A stretch of 64,000 bases of DNA from Pseudomonas anguilliseptica. GTDB taxonomy: Bacteria > Pseudomonadota > Gammaproteobacteria > Pseudomonadales > Pseudomonadaceae. Position 1 is the first letter of the stretch, and each line of letters starts with the position of its first letter. Below the pieces are notes generated by a model, which saw nothing but the letters and a program-made list of their open reading frames with translations, was not told the DNA's origin and ran no database searches. Made by a program: the position numbers and the translations under genes. Shown piece by piece: positions 1-7,955 of the stretch. The stretch is taken from contig NZ_FNSC01000001.1 of assembly GCF_900105355.1 (NCBI RefSeq), positions 186,001-250,000 on the forward strand, given 5' to 3'.

Positions 1-4
1 GCCA

Positions 5-45
5 GCTTGTATGCTTCCAAAGACCCCTAACTTTGGCATACAAGC
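5..45. repeat. Hairpin abutting the integrase start codon
   Basis: A perfect 10-bp inverted repeat, GCTTGTATGC at 5-14 and GCATACAAGC at 36-45, extends inward after a 2-nt bulge by CAAAG/CTTTG (18-22 with 31-35). The right arm ends one base before the ATG at 46, so the usual Shine-Dalgarno position is inside the stem. It may be a recombinase arm or core site, or it may control integrase translation. The window starts too close by to see a flanking att site. Confidence 0.6.
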
Positions 46-1362
46 ATGAAGCGATCAGAAATCAAGAAGCGCCCACTTTCGGATACCGCACTCATAAATC
101 TTGAGCCAGAGCAAAAGGTCTATCGCGAGCTAGACGGCAACGGCCTGTACCTTCGAGTAAAACCCAACGGCTCAAAATCCTGGGAACTCCGATTTAAGTC
201 CCCCAGTGACCAAAAATGGTCATGGCTTGGCTTGGGAGGCTATCCCGAAGTGAGTGGCAAGCTTGCACGTGAAAAAGCTAGCGCCCTCAGAAAGATGATT
301 GCCGATGGCATAGACCCGTTGCTTCAAAAGCAATCTGCGAAGGCATTAGCTGAACAGGCAAAAACACGCACCTTCTCAGTCGCAGCAGCAGGTTGGCTTC
401 AGACGAAGGAAGAAAAAGGACTTGCCGACTCAAGCCTAAACAAAATCCGCACCTATCTAGAGAAAGACATTCTTCCAGCCCTAGGCCATAAGCAACTGGA
501 CGAAATTACTCGAATCGACTGCGCAGCATTGCAGGCCAGCCTTGAGGCCCGAGGGGCTCATAACGTCGCAAAAAAATGCCGCCACTGGATTAATCAGATT
601 TTTGGTCGTGCCATAGCCCTTGGCTTGACAGCAAACGACCCCGCCAGCCGGCTTGCAGACATAGCTGCCACCGCGCCGAAAACTCAACAACACCCTCACT
701 TGCTTGAGCCTGAACTACCTGACTTTCTACGCGCGCTGAAACTAACCACCAGCAGAATGCCAGCAAAGACCGCTGCATGGCTGTGCCTCTGGACAGCCTC
801 CCGCCCAGGCATGGTACGCCTCGCCAAGTGGTCTCAAATTGATTTCACTACAGCTACATGGACACTTTCAGCTGCAGAAATGAAGATGCGCAGGGATCAT
901 GTTGTGCCGCTACCTAGACAGGCGATAGAGGCCTTAATAGCACTACACCAGATTACGGGACGCAGTCGGTGGGTATTTCCAGGGGTTGGCCCAAAGAACC
1001 CGACTATAAGTGAAAACACAATTAACAGCGTGTTCCGCAAAATTGGCTACAAAGATCGTTTAGTCGGCCACGGGACTCGCCATACCGCCAGCACTTTGCT
1101 ACGCGAACACGGATGGCCAAAAGATCATGTAGAAGCACAGCTTGCCCACAAAGAAGAAGGTATTGCTGGCATATACAATCAAGCAGCCTATCTCCCTCAA
1201 CGCAGAGTCATGATGCAGTGGTACTGCGATTACCTAGACAGCCTAGCAACCGGAATGTCTAACGATCAACAAACAGAATTCGACCGCAAAGTAGTTACGT
1301 TAGAGAATACGAAACTAGAACTCATAAAAATCGCACAACCCAACAAAAACCATAGAACTTGA
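46..1362 (+). CDS. P4-type tyrosine integrase
   Basis: A 438-residue site-specific recombinase that would integrate and excise a genomic island. The N-terminal ~100 residues match the DUF4102 arm-binding domain (ELDGNGLYLRVKPNGSKSW and WLGLGGYPEVSGKLAREKA). A SAM-like core-binding domain follows at about 110-200 and the catalytic domain at about 220-400. The catalytic Arg lies in WTASRPGMVRLAKWSQID, His-x-x-Arg in GHGTRHTASTLLREHGW, a second His in VEAQLAHKEEG and the Tyr nucleophile in AGIYNQAAYLPQRR. Length is normal for P4-like integrases. The final ~40 residues are polar and less conserved. Codon use is more AT-rich than the backbone, consistent with transfer. No Shine-Dalgarno is visible; a hairpin occupies that place. 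Confidence 0.93.
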   Translation: MKRSEIKKRPLSDTALINLEPEQKVYRELDGNGLYLRVKPNGSKSWELRFKSPSDQKWSWLGLGGYPEVSGKLAREKASALRKMIADGIDPLLQKQSAKALAEQAKTRTFSVAAAGWLQTKEEKGLADSSLNKIRTYLEKDILPALGHKQLDEITRIDCAALQASLEARGAHNVAKKCRHWINQIFGRAIALGLTANDPASRLADIAATAPKTQQHPHLLEPELPDFLRALKLTTSRMPAKTAAWLCLWTASRPGMVRLAKWSQIDFTTATWTLSAAEMKMRRDHVVPLPRQAIEALIALHQITGRSRWVFPGVGPKNPTISENTINSVFRKIGYKDRLVGHGTRHTASTLLREHGWPKDHVEAQLAHKEEGIAGIYNQAAYLPQRRVMMQWYCDYLDSLATGMSNDQQTEFDRKVVTLENTKLELIKIAQPNKNHRT

Positions 1363-1399
1363 GATACCAAGCGACCTCCCTTTCCCTGGTATCTCAAGT
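1357..1399. terminator. Bidirectional terminator after the integrase
   Basis: A perfect 13-bp inverted repeat, ACTTGAGATACCA (1357-1369) and TGGTATCTCAAGT (1387-1399), overlaps the integrase stop codon. It lies between two convergent genes. On the minus strand a run of T follows about ten bases after the stem; on the plus strand there is no real T run. Confidence 0.6.
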
Positions 1400-1424
1400 A
1401 TAAATCAGTACTAGACAAATACCC

Positions 1425-1793
1425 TCACTCTTCAAGCTTACCCGAAAATACAAAAATCTCAGGAAAGCCTTTACAACTATCGCGAAGACACTCCAACCCC
1501 TCCCCATCAGCAGCCCGAACATATACCAAAGTTTTTCCTGACTTCATTCTGAGGGTAAGCTTTCCACCTTCTCGCTCAGAATCCATCACTACTGAATGCG
1601 TGACAATTTTTCGACCATCGTTATTATTTATAATCTCTTGGTACTGTGTTGTATCTCCGCCCACCAACAGCATCGCATCACGACTTCCAAACCTATCATG
1701 AAGATAGGCACCATCAAAATTCTCACTACATCCGCTCAATGCGACCGCTGTAACAACAAAAACACTATTCACTAAATAATTCATTATCCACAT
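1425..1793 (-). CDS. Small lipoprotein, unknown function
   Basis: A predicted outer-membrane or periplasm-anchored lipoprotein of about 122 residues. The start at 1793 is chosen because AAGGA lies 7 nt upstream; an ATG at 1784 is a close alternative. The N-terminus is a short hydrophobic signal with the lipobox ALSGC. The mature part is polar and contains two Cys in a CLRDSC arrangement near the C-terminus, possibly a disulfide. I do not recognise the family. It is convergent with the integrase and shares its terminator. Cargo of the integrative element is the simplest reading. Confidence 0.65.
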   Translation of the reverse strand: MWIMNYLVNSVFVVTAVALSGCSENFDGAYLHDRFGSRDAMLLVGGDTTQYQEIINNNDGRKIVTHSVVMDSEREGGKLTLRMKSGKTLVYVRAADGEGLECLRDSCKGFPEIFVFSGKLEE

Positions 1794-1836
1794 ATCCTTT
1801 TCCTTATAATGAAACGAGCCTTCCTGATCAGGCAAC

Positions 1837-2127
1837 CTATACCAAATTCAACGCCCAGCAAAAAATCTCTTTCCCATGCACTCCCAATACAGCGCCCGAA
1901 AATGCACTAGCGTGAAGACCGACAAGCACTGCTAGTTGGTGACGCCCCTGCCTCTCAAGCCAGCTCATCAGAAACCAAGTTGGGACTAACGCGGTTGTCG
2001 ACCACCACAAAGCAGGCATTGGTAAACCCAACAGGCCGATAAGAGAAAACAGTGCTACATGGATGCAGGCATAAGCTGCGAAGACAAGTACTAATGGTTG
2101 GCGAGAAACGCTATCGGATCGAGTCAT
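1837..2127 (-). CDS. Small multi-pass membrane protein, unknown
   Basis: About 96 residues. GGAGG sits 8 nt upstream of the ATG at 2127, which supports this start over longer frames. The sequence has three hydrophobic stretches: around LVLVFAAYACIHVALF, around LPMPALWWSTTALVPTWFLM, and near the C-terminus. The chain ends without a cytoplasmic tail. I do not recognise the family. It is the last gene of a four-gene minus-strand operon and follows the gene at 2172-2591 after 44 bases. Its 3' end almost touches the lipoprotein region. Function is not inferable from the sequence. Confidence 0.55.
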   Translation of the reverse strand: MTRSDSVSRQPLVLVFAAYACIHVALFSLIGLLGLPMPALWWSTTALVPTWFLMSWLERQGRHQLAVLVGLHASAFSGAVLGVHGKEIFCWALNLV

Positions 2128-2171
2128 GACGAATACCTCCAGGCTTGATTGAGCCTGGAGCATCAATCCAC

Positions 2172-2591
2172 TTAACGCGTGCCAATAGACCCCATCAGCG
2201 GGAACCAGAAAAATTGTGGCGCCATCACAGCTACACGCAGAAGTCTCTCGCCGCGACATTGATACCAGCGCAGCGCCGGCAGAAGACTGCCGGCGTCGTC
2301 ACAACAGATTGGCAACATCTCATCGGTAAGCGAAACAAATTTGACCCATACGGGTTCGGATTGAAGGTCTAGCTCGACCGTTACAGCCCGCCGAGGGAAC
2401 ATCAATGCAGCTCCGCCCAGCCCCCGCACGAGTGTTTCCATGTCAATCAACATGGTCATTCCTGGCCGAACGTTTCCAGCAAGCCGCCGCTCAAATACAT
2501 TCCCAGGCCAAACCCAAGGGCCAGGTTTCCCTGCTAGGAAATCACCGTTTTGCAGGTAGCGCAGATCAACATCATCCAACTCGTCAATCAT
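2172..2591 (-). CDS. Hypothetical protein of the element operon (third gene)
   Basis: About 139 residues starting MIDELDDVDLRYLQNG. The ATG at 2591 overlaps the TGA of the upstream gene as ATGA, so I prefer it to a start at 2642 that would lie inside that gene. The first two thirds are soluble and mixed polar; the last ~25 residues contain a hydrophobic patch rich in aromatics (APQFFWFPLMG). Two adjacent Cys occur in the middle. No recognised domain. Overlapping starts and stops with its upstream neighbour suggest translational coupling and a joint role, possibly at the membrane. Confidence 0.55.
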   Translation of the reverse strand: MIDELDDVDLRYLQNGDFLAGKPGPWVWPGNVFERRLAGNVRPGMTMLIDMETLVRGLGGAALMFPRRAVTVELDLQSEPVWVKFVSLTDEMLPICCDDAGSLLPALRWYQCRGERLLRVAVMAPQFFWFPLMGSIGTR

Positions 2592-2818
2592 CGCTGGAGG
2601 CCATCCATCTTCGTTGCGTGAAAGGCACTGCGCTCGATGCATCTAGCGCACCACCAGAGGCTGAACAAGCAAACAGTCGGCGTTCGTTGATCAATCGCGG
2701 CAAATTGCTTACTCACAGCAGTGTGTAGCAACACCACACCTGGCATGAGATACAGACCATACTGAGCACTCCGCAACAGCACTTCTGCGCGCCACAGCAA
2801 ACAACTCCGTACTCTCAT
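2588..2818 (-). CDS. Small hydrophobic hypothetical protein (second gene of operon)
   Basis: 76 residues. The ATG at 2818 overlaps the TGA of the preceding gene, and its own TGA overlaps the ATG of the next, so it is coupled at both ends. Hydrophobic segments (GLYLMPGVVLLHTAV and VCLFSLWWCARC) suggest one or two membrane passes, and Cys and Trp are over-represented. There is no database-like motif that I recognise. The regular ATGA junctions are the main reason to believe that it is translated. Confidence 0.45.
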   Translation of the reverse strand: MRVRSCLLWRAEVLLRSAQYGLYLMPGVVLLHTAVSKQFAAIDQRTPTVCLFSLWWCARCIERSAFHATKMDGLQR

Positions 2819-3090
2819 TCAGAACACCTCTTGAGGCGATCCAGAATCGCCGTACGTTCTGAGTCAGTAGTTCCTTGTAGAGCGTTTATCCGGGCGGCGA
2901 GCAGTTCAGCCTGCAGGTAAGTGTCCAGCGTTGGATGTTTGAGGGGAATCATCTCAACCTGATCCCAGCCAATACCAAATAACGCCGGCCCCGGTACCAC
3001 ATGGACGGCACAACATTGGAGTCGAGCCAACTGGACATCTAGCTTGGCAACCAATTCAGAGGAAACGTAGGGAGGAACGAGGGGGATCAT
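2815..3090 (-). CDS. Hypothetical protein (first gene of element operon)
   Basis: 91 residues from the ATG at 3090, which has AGAAGG 7 nt upstream; a frame extending to 3222 lacks such support. The protein begins MIPLVPPYVSSELVAKLD, with a central HPTLDTYLQAELLAARINAL helix-like stretch and a charged C-terminus. It has no signal peptide and is probably cytosolic. Family not recognised. It heads a four-gene minus-strand operon (3090 to 1837) with ATGA overlaps to the second gene. Confidence 0.5.
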   Translation of the reverse strand: MIPLVPPYVSSELVAKLDVQLARLQCCAVHVVPGPALFGIGWDQVEMIPLKHPTLDTYLQAELLAARINALQGTTDSERTAILDRLKRCSE

Positions 3091-3232
3091 GAGCGAGCCT
3101 TCTGATTGCTGAAGGCCGCAGTTTTTATTGAGTCCTCGCGTGCCACCACACCCGCCATGGCATGCATCAAAATAATCAGAGCCGCGCCTGAAACGGCGAC
3201 ACAAATAGAGTTTTGATGCCAACCTCCGCGGT

Positions 3233-3284
3233 GGCCCGCTATGTCAGGGTGCAGCGCTACGCGCAACCCCTTACATAGCGGGCC
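3233..3284. repeat. 52-bp imperfect palindrome
   Basis: Outer arms of 12 bp (3233-3244 and 3273-3284) are perfect complements. The interior continues with GGGTGC / GCAACCC-like pairing around a short GCGCTACGC centre, giving an almost full-length cruciform. It lies upstream of the minus-strand operon. It lacks the paired 7-bp core sites expected of an integron attC. Confidence 0.5.
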
Positions 3285-3390
3285 TCTTGGCTACACACGT
3301 ATATTTAACCCGCCACATTGACCTGCCAACGGTGCAAGGTAGGATGAAGTTATCCGCGAGCGCTGCCAAACAGCAGCCTCACCCGATCAA

Positions 3391-3410
3391 CGTTCGCGCT
3401 CTCGCGAACG
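3391..3410. repeat. 8-bp perfect inverted repeat, possible operator
   Basis: CGTTCGCG, a CTCT loop and CGCGAACG form a symmetrical site in the gene-poor stretch. Its size suits an operator for a dimeric regulator. No T run follows, so a terminator is less likely. Confidence 0.35.
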
Positions 3411-4062
3411 CCAACGGTGGATGGGTAGTGGTGCGTGCACTCATGCTAACTACTCAGTGCTGAAATCCAGACCGAAACTGCGGATCTGAAATTTGGCCAA
3501 AGCCTTTCTGGAGTGGCTTTCTGGTAGGCAGTATCACCAAGGCTCGACGTTGCCGGCCGTCGTTAAATCCCCGGCCACACAGATTGCTTGCTCAGCAATT
3601 TTGAGGTGTAGAAGCGGCCCTTAACGGTGTTGTTGGTCGATAGCTGATGGCAGAAGCCACCCAGCTTCCAGACACAGCACAGTAAGGTCATGAGCAAAAC
3701 AGTGGAAGGTGCATCAGCACCCCTGCCTGGCAGGTTCAGGTAGGACAGTCCAGCTGGTCGAATCGGATTCGACAGAATGGGCGAGGCACATTGATCAGTG
3801 TGCCGGAACCGACACTAGATTCAGGACAGGTTGAAGCGCAGCACTAAGCAGCAGCTCACCATTCTTGATAACAGGATTGTCGAGTTCATATCTTACAGCT
3901 CCCCCAGGAGCGTCAGCACAAGCACGCTGCCGAAAAACGGCGAACGAAACATCATGCATGGTGGGACTGCTGGTACCTGCAGTTCGCAGTAGGACTTTGA
4001 CCATGTGAATTCGAAAAGCCGTGTTATCAAAGCTCCAGGCCAATTCGACCGGGAGCACAAGC

Positions 4063-4443
4063 ATGAAAAAATCGATACTTGATCCACACACTAATGCCCT
4101 GCTACAGCGCGCGCGGATGGGGTATTCGCAACGAATGCTGCAACTCTTTCTACTTAGAGAACGATCAATCAACGTCAGCCAGCCGACGCTTTCACGCTGG
4201 TTTGCCAAACACCCTGCAGTAGAGGTGGACTTGCCACCAGATGCAGGGTTCCAACGCTACAGAGAGCATCTAGAACTAGAACAGTCACTGCGTGAACATA
4301 CCCGACTACTAGCCCGGTGGCGTGGGCATATCGAGCGCAAACGCAGTCAAGGTGAAAGTCTCGGCTCTATACAGAGTGACCTCCTGTCGCGCGGCGTAAA
4401 AACGTCAAAGCGCTCCATCCGACGCGAACTGGGAGCGGAATGA
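4063..4443 (+). CDS. Small HTH-like protein coupled to an integrase
   Basis: 126 residues from the ATG at 4063, with GGGAG 9 nt upstream. The N-terminal half (QRARMGYSQRMLQLFLLRERSINVSQPTLSRWFAKHP) reads as a helix-turn-helix of the kind found in DNA-binding or recombination-accessory proteins. A charged helical region follows (YREHLELEQSLREHTRLLARWRGHIERKRS) and the C-terminus is basic (SKRSIRRELGAE). Its TGA overlaps the start of the integrase gene (ATGA), so the two are translationally coupled. A role as regulator or directionality partner of that integrase is inference. Confidence 0.6.
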   Translation: MKKSILDPHTNALLQRARMGYSQRMLQLFLLRERSINVSQPTLSRWFAKHPAVEVDLPPDAGFQRYREHLELEQSLREHTRLLARWRGHIERKRSQGESLGSIQSDLLSRGVKTSKRSIRRELGAE

Positions 4444-4685
4444 TGGCAAAGAATAAAACCAAACGAACTTTCGCCACACCCGGCACACAAGCAAAACGCG
4501 TCGCCCAGCAGATGTGGAAATCCGGGGAGATCGCAGGGCTGGGAACTTCGCGAACTTATAAGGATGGCCTTAAACAGCTGAGCGAATGGATGAGTAGAAA
4601 TGGTGGAGGTTCGCTGCAAGAGATCTCAATCAAACGAGCCATTCAATTTCTAAAAGACCGGACAAAATTAGTCGCTCAAAAGTAA
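4443..4685 (+). pseudogene. Integrase gene truncated by IS66
   Basis: Only 80 residues remain. They match the N-terminal SAM-like DNA-binding part of a tyrosine recombinase (GTQAKRVAQQMWKSGEIAGLGTSRTYKDGLKQLSEWM, then a helix ending VAQK). The frame stops at a TAA supplied by the terminal inverted repeat of the IS66-family element starting at 4682, so the whole catalytic domain is missing. ATG codons at 4440 and 4443 both exist; GGAG suits the second. The missing part is not found on the other side of the IS, so it was deleted rather than just displaced. Confidence 0.75.
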
Positions 4686-4727
4686 GCGCTCCATAGACCC
4701 CACCTCCCTCTGGAGAGGTTTTGCGTT

Positions 4728-6284
4728 TTACAGTGGCGTCGTTGGTTGGCAGTTCCAAGGCAGCAGCGCTTCGTAGGCTTCAACGCTGTTGGCCAGCGGC
4801 AGGCGTTCGAGGACATGGCGCAACCAGGCGTAGGGCTCCTGGCCATTGGTCTTGGCGGTTTCCACCAGGCTGTAGAGTTGGGCGCTGGCGGTCGCGCCTT
4901 TCGGCGTGTCGCTGAACAGCCAGTTCTTGCGACCTATGACGAAGGGCCGGATCGCGCGCTCGGCAGCGTTGTTATCGATCGGCAGGTGGCCAGCCTCGAT
5001 GTAGCGTTCGAGTCGGCTCCAGTTGCTCGCCAGGTAGTTCACTGCTTTGCCCAGGGCATTCTGCGCCGTGACCTGCGGCTGGGTTTTCTCCAGCCAGGTC
5101 TTGAGCTGATCGAGGAGCGGTAGGCTGTGCTGCTGGCGGCCCCGGTAGCGCTGTTCATCGCTGGCATCCTTAAGTTCGCGCTCGATGCCGTAGAGCTTGT
5201 TGATCATCCCCAACGCGATGTCGGCACGCCCGGTTTTGCCCTTCGGTTGCACCTTTTGCGCTTCGACGAACTTGCGCCGCGCATGCGCCCAGCAGGCCAG
5301 GCGTTCAACACCTTGTTGTGCGGCCACGGCGTTGTAGCCGGCGTAATCGTCGGTCATCAGGTAGCCGCGATAACCGTCGAGCAGGCGCAGCGGCACCTCC
5401 TGCGCGCGGCTGGTTGTGTAGTCGAAGAGGATCACCGGTTTGCCAGGCGGGCCACCGGTCTGCACCCACATCCAGGAGTGGCTGCTCGGATCGCGCCCAG
5501 GCTCCTTGAGCACCTGCACGCGGGTTTCATCGCAGTGGATCACCGGACTGTCCAGCAGCCTGTCGCGCATCAGGTTGAGCAACGGTTGTAGCAGTTCGCC
5601 GCACTGGATCACCCAGCGCGCCAGGGTCTGCCGGGGGATGTCGATGCCATGGCGACTGAGCATCTTTTCGAAGCGATACAGTGGGATGCCGTCGGCGTAT
5701 TTGCTGGTCAGCAGCATCGCCAGCACGCTCGGGCTGGCCAGCCTTTTCTCGATCAGTTGGGCCGGTTTGTCAGCGGTGACCGGCGCGCTTTCGCAGGCCT
5801 TGCAGGCATAGGTCTTGCGAATGTGGCGGATCACCTGAACCTGCATCGGGATGATTTCCAGCTGCTCGCTGGTTTCTTCGCCGATGGCCTGCTTGCGGCA
5901 ACCGCATTCGCAGGTCAGTTCGTGTTCGGGCAGTTCGTGGATGACCTCGACACGCGGTAGTTCGGCCGGTAACGGCTTGCGCTTGCCGCGGCGCTTGGTC
6001 GGCGCAACGACTTCTTCCTCGACCTCAGCGGCCGGAGCTTCAGCCGCCGCTTCGGCCAGGCTTTCCGCTTCGTTGAACATCTCTAGCTGCGGTGAATCCG
6101 GGTCGCTGCTCTGCTCGGATTTACGGCCGAACAGGCGCTGGATCAACAGCGCGTTTTGTTCGCGCAGGCGCTCGATCTGCCCATCCTTGTCCTTGGCCAA
6201 TTCCTGCGCCGACGACAACACCTCAGCGAGCAATTGCTTGAGCGCGGCGGGGTCATCAGGAAGGGTTTCGGGCACAGAAATCAT
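4728..6284 (-). CDS. tnpC: IS66-family transposase TnpC
   Basis: 518 residues, the usual length. An N-terminal leucine-zipper-like region precedes the typical RLFGRKSEQ motif. A Glu/Ala-rich linker and a zinc-binding segment with two Cys pairs (CECGCRKQ and CKACES) come next. The DDE domain starts about residue 240: [16 protein letters not shown], then DDYAGYNA, and the late catalytic region [23 protein letters not shown]. It catalyses transposition of the element. It lies 18 bases downstream of tnpB on the same strand. No internal stop is seen, so it may be active. Confidence 0.95.
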   Translation of the reverse strand: MISVPETLPDDPAALKQLLAEVLSSAQELAKDKDGQIERLREQNALLIQRLFGRKSEQSSDPDSPQLEMFNEAESLAEAAAEAPAAEVEEEVVAPTKRRGKRKPLPAELPRVEVIHELPEHELTCECGCRKQAIGEETSEQLEIIPMQVQVIRHIRKTYACKACESAPVTADKPAQLIEKRLASPSVLAMLLTSKYADGIPLYRFEKMLSRHGIDIPRQTLARWVIQCGELLQPLLNLMRDRLLDSPVIHCDETRVQVLKEPGRDPSSHSWMWVQTGGPPGKPVILFDYTTSRAQEVPLRLLDGYRGYLMTDDYAGYNAVAAQQGVERLACWAHARRKFVEAQKVQPKGKTGRADIALGMINKLYGIERELKDASDEQRYRGRQQHSLPLLDQLKTWLEKTQPQVTAQNALGKAVNYLASNWSRLERYIEAGHLPIDNNAAERAIRPFVIGRKNWLFSDTPKGATASAQLYSLVETAKTNGQEPYAWLRHVLERLPLANSVEAYEALLPWNCQPTTPL

Positions 6285-6302
6285 GCCGTGGATTATACCG
6301 GC

Positions 6303-6662
6303 TCAGGTGACGAACCTAGGGGTCAAAACCTGGTGCGGCCGGTTGCGCCACAGGTCGATACCGTCCAACAACCAGTTCAACTCCTGGGCCGTCAGCACGA
6401 TCGCATCTTCGCCAGGTTCCGGATGCGACTTGAAGCGTTCAGCCTCCAATCGCTTGAGCCACAGGCAAAAGCCGTTGCGCTCCCAATACAAAATCTTCAC
6501 CCGGCTGCGCGCGCGGTTGAGGAAGACGAACAGCACCGGGTCGAACACCGCCACCTTGATATCCAGCTCGACCAGGGCGGCCAGGCCATCGATGGATTTT
6601 CGGAAATCCAACGGCTTGGGGTATAGATAGACTTTTTCGACTTTGGCGTCGGGGCGCATCAT
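6303..6662 (-). CDS. tnpB: IS66 accessory protein TnpB
   Basis: About 119 residues starting MMRPDAKVEKVYLYPKPLDF; the longer frame to 6698 would add residues not typical of the family. It contains the hallmark YPKPLDFRKSIDGLAALVE, then FVFLNRARSRVKILYWERNGFCLWLKRLE. TnpB is the conserved small protein of IS66 elements needed with TnpC for transposition. The usual upstream tnpA is missing here. Confidence 0.92.
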   Translation of the reverse strand: MMRPDAKVEKVYLYPKPLDFRKSIDGLAALVELDIKVAVFDPVLFVFLNRARSRVKILYWERNGFCLWLKRLEAERFKSHPEPGEDAIVLTAQELNWLLDGIDLWRNRPHQVLTPRFVT

Positions 6663-6745
6663 GACGGCTGGCTCCAGAAAGAAATTGGAGCTCAGCATTG
6701 GCTGGCCTGCGGATCATTTGTAGATGAGGTTTATGGAGCGCTTAC

Positions 6746-6832
6746 GCCTTCTCGATCTTGCGCTTGGCTTTGTACAAAGGGCTGCGCTTATCGAGCTTCT
6801 TGTATGTACTGCGGCGGGCGGCGATCTGCCAG
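6746..6832 (-). mobile_element. Fragment of an IS5-family transposase
   Basis: About 87 bases closely match the minus strand of the IS5 transposase found complete at 40882-41862 (the stretch coding for ARRSTYKKLDKRSALYKAKRKIEKA). Similarity starts exactly at the outer edge of the IS66 inverted repeat and ends around 6832. The rest of that IS5 copy is gone. The next ~160 bases (to 6993) include an open minus-strand end reading DEAKCVVVSAKASAKAAATG before a stop, a gene remnant I cannot name. Confidence 0.75.
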
Positions 6833-6993
6833 AAGCGGACGGTCAGGCCCGCAGTGTGTCGCGATAGCCGGTCGCAGCGGCCTTGGCACTGGCTTTAGCG
6901 GACACCACGACGCACTTGGCTTCATCCGGAAATGCTTGCTAAGCCCATGTCACCGAGTGCGGCGAAGTTTGCGCATATAACGCCAGCTGGCCT

Positions 6994-7876
6994 TTATTGC
7001 TGACGCTGTACCAGTTCGCCGATAACTCGTTCGAGCGGAGTTGTTCCTACCCATTCGACCGCGCGGGGATCGCTCTTGATGTCGATATGCGAGCAATTGA
7101 GGCCACGGGTCATTTCGGTGAATCCAGCAAGGGCGGCCTTTGAGAAATGGGCATCCGCCAGCGCTTCTGGCCACTCAGTTTCCGGCAGAACTGCAACGTC
7201 GACAGGCTTCTCGAGCGTGGCTGAAACAATGGCAGCGACATCGTTCGGGGCATAGTCTTTGGGCCCCGCGAGAGTGACGGCGCAGGTCCCCGTCCTTTTT
7301 TCTTGCAGCAAAGCAGCTGCAGCACTACCGACATCCACAGTCGCCACCATCGGGAGAAGACGCTGCGGTGGTGCCAGAAACGTCGGCAGAGTGCCGCTGC
7401 GCATGGCCTGCCCGACCATCGGCATCCAGTTCTCCATGAAATAGGCCGCGCGCAGGAAGACGGTGGACACTCCGGCATCGGTCAAACGCTGCTCGAACAT
7501 GCGGTTCATCCTGATCCACCCTGTTCCGCTTTCACGGTCGGCACCCACCGAGGAAAGGGCCACAAGTCTGGGCACGTCCGCCGCAATTGCGGCGCGCGCC
7601 GTGATCTCGGCAATCAACTCTGCTCTCTCGAACAGGTCTTCACGGCTGTAGTGTTGCGGGCTGACGACATAGGCGCCTTGGACCTGACTGAGTGCCTGGG
7701 TCATTGCGGCCAGATCAGTCAGGTCGGCCACGGCAACTTCTGCGCCACGTTCGGCCCAAGTCGCGCACCACGACGCGCACAGGCTGGCCGGAGCGCAAGA
7801 GAGCATCAGCGGTTGCGGCGCCGGTACGGCCGGACACGCCGAATACAGCATAAGGAAGGGGGGAATAAGCAGTCAT
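6994..7876 (-). pseudogene. NmrA-like NAD(P)-binding reductase, frameshifted
   Basis: An atypical short-chain dehydrogenase of the NmrA / azoreductase-like type. The start at 7876 (AGGAG 8 nt upstream) gives MTAYSPLPYAVFGVSGRTG, a nucleotide-binding glycine motif, and runs to VRVVVRD. The reading frame then changes near 7755: the continuation ERGAEVAVADLTDLAAMTQAL and the rest of the family (VPRLVALSSVGADRE, AAYFMENW) are in another frame to 6994. Without the shift it would be about 290 residues, normal for the family. It is divergent from the LysR gene, which probably controls it. A sequencing error cannot be excluded. Confidence 0.75.
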
Positions 7877-7955
7877 ACAACATCTCCTGTTTAGATGAAC
7901 CAGGATGGTGGATGATTGCGCGACGTACATAAATGATATGGAAGTTATAGCTAAC

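Larger units (their letters stand above)
3231..4062. other. Gene-poor stretch with palindromes, element interior
   Basis: About 830 bases without a convincing gene. It holds a large imperfect palindrome (3233-3284, outer arms GGCCCGCTATGT / ACATAGCGGGCC) and a perfect 8-bp inverted repeat CGTTCGCG / CGCGAACG with a 4-base loop (3391-3410). The rest has stops in all frames. A minus-strand open stretch over about 3795-4004 has no ribosome site and partly mirrors the gene opposite. It separates the minus-strand operon from the plus-strand pair and probably holds their promoters and perhaps decayed genes. Confidence 0.4.
4682..6745 (-). mobile_element. IS66-family insertion sequence
   Basis: Terminal inverted repeats start GTAAGCGCTCCATAGACC at 4682-4699, and the complement of GGTTTATGGAGCGCTTAC lies at 6728-6745 (one mismatch in 18). 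Inside are tnpB and tnpC on the minus strand. No tnpA-sized frame fits between tnpB and the right end, so this is a two-gene variant. The flanking 8-mers (GCTCAAAA and GCCTTCTC) differ, so the expected 8-bp target duplication is absent. The left flank is a cut integrase and the right flank a cut IS5 transposase, which implies a deletion or recombination after insertion. Confidence 0.9.

Noticed and set aside
3233..3284. Integron attC site
   Set aside because: The palindrome lacks RYYYAAC/GTTRRRY core pairs and there is no integron integrase or cassette array.
3795..4208. Minus-strand frame overlapping the HTH-like gene
   Set aside because: No Shine-Dalgarno, half of it is antisense to the coupled HTH-integrase pair, and no recognisable domain. 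It is noted only as part of the gene-poor stretch.
6699..6727. tnpA of the IS66 element
   Set aside because: Only about 65 bases lie between the likely tnpB start and the inverted repeat, too short for a tnpA gene.
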